Source of the DNA: Spirometra erinaceieuropaei
Taxonomy: Eukaryota; Platyhelminthes; Cestoda; Diphyllobothriidea; Diphyllobothriidae
Length of the DNA stretch: 64,000 bases
Assembly: GCA_902702965.1 (NCBI GenBank)
Contig: CACRXP010000223.1
Coordinates: forward strand, 176,200 to 240,199
Direction of reading: 5' to 3'
Shown in pieces: positions 60,701 to 64,000 of the stretch. The notes below the pieces were generated by a model that saw only the letters and a program-made list of their open reading frames with translations, was not told where the DNA came from and searched no databases. The translations under genes and the position numbers were made by a program. Position 1 is the stretch's first letter. Each line of letters starts with the position of its first letter.

Positions 60701-62758
60701 ACCGAAACTTCTTCAAAATAACGGCCTAGTGGAGTAAACCCTTCTAATCCAGTAAAATTACCTCATGCTTGGTAAATGCCTCATGATCACATCCAAGGAC
60801 ACGACGGCGTCATTTGGAATTCTTTGTGTCCTTCCCTCAAGAGCCTCTTCCAAAGAAAATAGCGAAACTTCGGACACATGCTTGATGGCGACTTTGAATA
60901 CACGATCCTTGCCTTCGCCTGGAAGAGTAACCTCCAATTCAACCTACGAGCAAAAATGAGGAGTCCCTGTGAGGTATTATTTGACAATCACAGATGATCA
61001 GATTTTGATTGTCTTGCACACCTATGTTGCACACGTTTGACGGGCAACCTCAACCCCGTAGACTGATAGTGCGCAGAAAACTTTAAACAGCAAATTTGCA
61101 CACACAGAACGAATCAACATCTGAGAAACTGGCCTAGAATACTACGTATCCAATTAGTTAAATACAAAGACTGGTTGAGAGAGACCATTAGCTAGATCGT
61201 GGAAGGTGGTGGACTAGTGCCGAACTCGACAATGGTTATGTTTAGAAAGATTTCCTGCCACTAATGAGGATGACGATACCCTCTCAGCCGGCTAGTCGTC
61301 GTTACCAATGACTGATTCCGACATACTAGTTACGATCCAAATGGCTTTCTGAGTTAACACAGGCAACTAGATACGGTGGCTCCAATTAAATGGGTAGTAG
61401 TCTATACAAGACTTGAAACAGAAGGACTCAATTTTTCAGTGCTTGACCACGGGCGTGAACTAAAGTTCGTTTGATTTGCATCAATGCGTAGTTAACCGCT
61501 TCAGTCGCTCACCGTCACAAGCGAACCGATCTGCACGCGGCAGACTTCATGTGGAACAAGGACTGCTTTAGAAGTCAGTCAACGAAACTTACCTTCTCAT
61601 TGCTAATAGGAAGAGGTTGTCGGGTATACATGTTTCGGCGGCCGTCGAATACTGGCTTTTGATTGTAGAAATATTTCTGATAATGCATCGAATTCACCAT
61701 CGTTTCGATAATTTCTCTAAAAAACAAAGATGTGGCAGCAGTGCATAAAACTAAAGTGGAGCAAAATGGGCAACAAGAGAAAGTCTAGGTAAACATGATT
61801 TGGGCCTACTATGGAGTCTAACAAAGCATAGACTGGTGACAGCATCGATGACAGTCCGTGTAAATCGTTTAACTGTCGGTAGATGACTCAATTTTCGTGC
61901 ATAACAGTCAAATGTTTAACATCAAGGTTAGAGGACATTCGTAACCACTGAGTGCACTCTGACACTATCGCAACCATGCAGAACACCAATTGCAATGCAG
62001 ACACCTCACCCAAGTTCCACTTAAACGGGAAACACCAAAACTGATTGATTGAGGAAAAGTTACGTCACGCCGTTAGTGTTCCGCAGACAATAATTCGAGA
62101 AATGTAGCAACATGGACTTGTGAAAGGGATTCAAAAATTGCCTTAAGAGGGCACACACAAGACGACACAAATATTTACCTATTTACACGGCGTGGACACT
62201 TGTCAGGACTTATTGCAACGTCATAGTGGTGAAGGAATCCCTTAGGCATACGTATTTCAAAATGGTTGGCTCTCAGGGCGATTGGACGGCCCTCAGTTCC
62301 TCGGCCAGGACGTGGAGGCGGCTCAAATTGGACAGTGTGCTGAATGGGCTGATGCTGACCGAGACCATTGCCGCCAGTCGAACCTCCAGAGCCACAGGGC
62401 GCACCTCCACTGCTGCCCCCACCAGTGGTACCGGAAGAACCTGCACTCCCTCCTGACCCCAGAGATGGTCCATCTCCACTACACATAGGGGGTGTAATTT
62501 CGTTACTTCGATGAACGATAGCACTTTCATTCAAGGGGAAATCGGCGGCTGATGTGGAGACTGAAAACGCATTATTTAATTGCAGAGTCGAAGGGTTGCT
62601 TTTTGGGTCGACTTTAGAATGGTTATTAAGTAAGTTGGACTGGTTCGCATTTGACAGGGAGGCTGCAGTAGAATCTGTGTCCAGGGAATCTGACTGTGCT
62701 GAATTTTGGGATAGTGAGGCAGCGAGGTAGAAAGGATCAGGCAACTGGCCGTTGGTTC
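54751..62758 (-). CDS. AGO: Argonaute protein (AGO clade, slicer-competent), 5' exon missing
   Basis: This gene encodes the small-RNA-guided effector of RISC, which binds miRNA or siRNA and can cleave target RNA. Coding exons in transcript order are 62758-62179, 61716-61593, 60943-60762, 60650-60514, 60233-60099, 60016-59845, 59730-59547, 59458-59202, 58632-58448, 56716-56495, 56103-55880, 55795-55512, 55099-54947 and 54859-54751. All have GT donors and AG acceptors, and phases join to one open frame of about 981 codons. Order: Gln/Asn/Ser-rich then Gly/Ser-rich N-terminus, N domain (CPRRVNRE), linker, PAZ (exons 5-7), MID, PIWI, and a final MYFA. MID 5'-phosphate contacts Y, K, Q, K, K are kept (PVY/AEVK, TQC, LKINVK). 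Catalytic D (GADVTHP), E (RQEII), D (YRDG) and H (AYYAH) are spaced 40, 32 and 138, as in human AGO2. The first exon shown starts with two bases of a split codon, so the ATG lies upstream or outside the window. Identity is very secure; the N-terminal exon could hide a further intron. Confidence 0.97.
54860..54946 (-). other. 87-nt in-frame, stop-free AGO intron
   Basis: On the minus strand the coding frame runs through this segment without a stop. It begins with a GTCAGT donor after GAAATCGACAG and ends with a pyrimidine-rich stretch and TTACAG. Removing it joins codons to give E-I-D-S-G-E-G-S, which matches the animal AGO1/AGO2 C-terminus where KEHDSGEGS or a close variant is found. Keeping it would add 29 residues absent from those proteins. 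I therefore read it as an intron. Its length is divisible by three, so a retained copy would still give a full-length protein. Confidence 0.88.
56717..58447 (-). other. Longest AGO intron (1.73 kb)
   Basis: This intron lies between the exon ending PGKTPVY and the exon starting AEVKRVGD, so it splits the MID 5'-phosphate pocket. Its ends are GT (58447 side) and CTTCAG (56717 side). It holds several short open frames on both strands (for example 57651-57998 and 57123-57332, minus), none of which I recognise. The flanking exons join exactly as in other Argonautes, so any extra exon here would be alternative or would belong to a nested gene. I see no sign of either. Confidence 0.85.
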
Positions 62759-64000
62759 CTATAGTGTAAGAAAGTTGTTAGATAATAGATATCTATATGC
62801 ATGCTGCACTTTAGTTAAGAGGCTTGGACCGCAAATAAGCAGTCTCTAAGTTATTTGTTAATAAAGTATATGCATCGCAAAAGCTAATAAAGAGTACGAG
62901 CGTACCGGGATAGTACGCATGAAAGGTCAATTCGATGGTGTGCTTATTGAAATTGGTCAGTTGACAAAACAGACGGATCAAGGCTGACAAAGCAGTCAAT
63001 TGTCGCAGGCCTAGTGCTACCCAAGGGGGAGCAAGATCTTGCAGCATGAAGTCGCCGAGTAATACTTAGGAACCCCAAATGCTTAGTTTTTGTTGAATTT
63101 GCACGAAACCGTGGGTTGAGTTCAAGTGTGGAAATGTTTTCGCAAACACCTTCAGATATAGGTGCAGTCGTGCTCTCTTACGACTTCTATTTGTCTTGGT
63201 TCCGATCACTAAATGACGTTCTGACCACGTTCATTAGGCATTTGCCCATAATGAAGTTAATCACAACAACTGTCATTTAAACACAATAACAGCTGGTGTT
63301 TCCCTGGATGTTGAAACCAGGTTCTTGTCAGCCAGTTTACTGTTTTCAGTGAAATCAGCGATTCGGCAACTGTTTGAGCACTGAGTACAGGTGGTAAATT
63401 TGTCGCAGACGAAAGAGGTTGTTGCATCAGCTATGCTGAGGCACGGCCCAGTTATCGGGCGAGTTGGCCATTAGTGCTACCCTTGTGTCCGTCGCCGCCC
63501 CGTCACTTTCATCAACCAGTAGGCGATCGATGTTTGCATGTGGATTAACAATCTCAACTTACACGCCTACCGTCTACTCGCGCCTTTGGAAAAGTTTCAG
63601 GTGCATGGGACGCAAGCTGACAGCGACAGTAAATGACAATGAAAGAAGCCACTAGGAACTTGGTTTATGGTGAATTGTTCGGTGCAGCTGTGCGGTTAGA
63701 GGCGTTGAAGGGGAAGCCAACTCAAACCCGAATAAAAACATCCTGTCCAGACAGGAGTGATCCTTGGACCCTCGGCAATGGGCCTCAGTAGATGAAACGG
63801 TCGGTTAGGCTCTACAGATCCGCTGCCGCAGAGCGCCGCGCATGAGAAATAAAGGCTGCGACATAGAATACAGGTAGGTCAGGCATGACCATAGAAACGG
63901 CAACTCAGGACTGTTAAGCAGTTTAGTGTGCAAAACTGAGCATGCGTAAGCTTTAAAACAAGACCCGAACTGATCCCCTCATCGATGGGGAGAAGCGCGG
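62759..64000 (-). other. AGO upstream region; first exon not located
   Basis: The acceptor CTATAG just upstream of 62758 shows that at least one more 5' exon exists. It should end with a single base before the split codon. A short minus-strand frame at 62811-63047 has no Argonaute-like content. No convincing ATG exon, TATA box or CpG-rich promoter could be assigned by eye, so the start may lie beyond position 64000. Confidence 0.5.

Noticed and set aside
62742..62744. Start codon of AGO at 62744
   Set aside because: The codon is TTG and the frame continues upstream to a splice acceptor at 62759-62760, so translation starts in an earlier exon.

Overview
This is eukaryotic, metazoan DNA and very probably from a parasitic flatworm, with a diphyllobothriid-type tapeworm as my best guess. 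That rests on three things: a single multi-exon gene with GT-AG introns, sparse coding, and decayed LINE and Penelope-like retrotransposons of types I associate with flatworm genomes. The species assignment is inference. There are no operons, bacterial genes or CRISPR arrays.

The one clearly functional gene is on the minus strand at about 54.75-62.76 kb: an Argonaute (AGO clade). I traced 14 coding exons with conserved splice sites, from a Gly/Ser-rich N-terminal extension through the N, PAZ, MID and PIWI domains to the usual C-terminal MYFA end. The exon carrying the start codon was not found. The slicer tetrad D-E-D-H is complete and spaced as in human AGO2. One intron near the 3' end is only 87 nt, a multiple of three and stop-free, so it reads as coding until compared with the family.

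The other 54 kb is mostly repeat debris. (1) Four copies of a roughly 1-kb long-terminal-inverted-repeat element (5.98-6.94, 18.38-19.37, 36.94-37.93, 45.03-46.00 kb), plus one degenerate copy at 1.3-2.1 kb and a single arm at 14.2 kb. Each has 350-385 bp arms around a 200-250 bp core that is not symmetric and occurs in either orientation. The best ends read TA-CAGTG...CACTG-TA. (2) A second, shorter foldback at 16.64-16.86 kb with a half copy at 20.1 kb. (3) A tRNA-like SINE family at 7.3, 15.4, 15.74-16.02 (two copies head to head) and 21.3 kb. (4) Decayed non-LTR retrotransposons: an RTE-type element with endonuclease and reverse transcriptase (39.76-42.37 kb), an endonuclease fragment (44.1-44.8 kb), a CR1/jockey-like reverse transcriptase (25.4-26.1 kb), a LINE C-terminus (9.8-10.1 kb) and a LINE ORF end with C2H2 zinc fingers (32.6-33.06 and 33.4-33.56 kb). 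(5) Two Penelope-like reverse-transcriptase fragments (20.95-21.18 and 39.3-39.5 kb). (6) Dispersed repeats shared between 8.1, 33.1, 35.7 and 46.8 kb and between other pairs.

A single-exon fragment resembling the second polo box of a polo-like kinase lies at 24.29-24.70 kb and is probably a retro-pseudogene. A few long unidentified open frames (5.35, 51.7, 52.5 kb) cannot be called genes. Simple repeats include (GAA)n at 31.6 kb, (GA)n at 34.6 kb, a G-rich purine tract at 35.3 kb and telomere-like CCCTAA clusters at 29.7 and 30.8 kb.

One link between the parts is worth testing: a slicer-type Argonaute sits in the same window as several long inverted repeats whose transcripts would fold into dsRNA.
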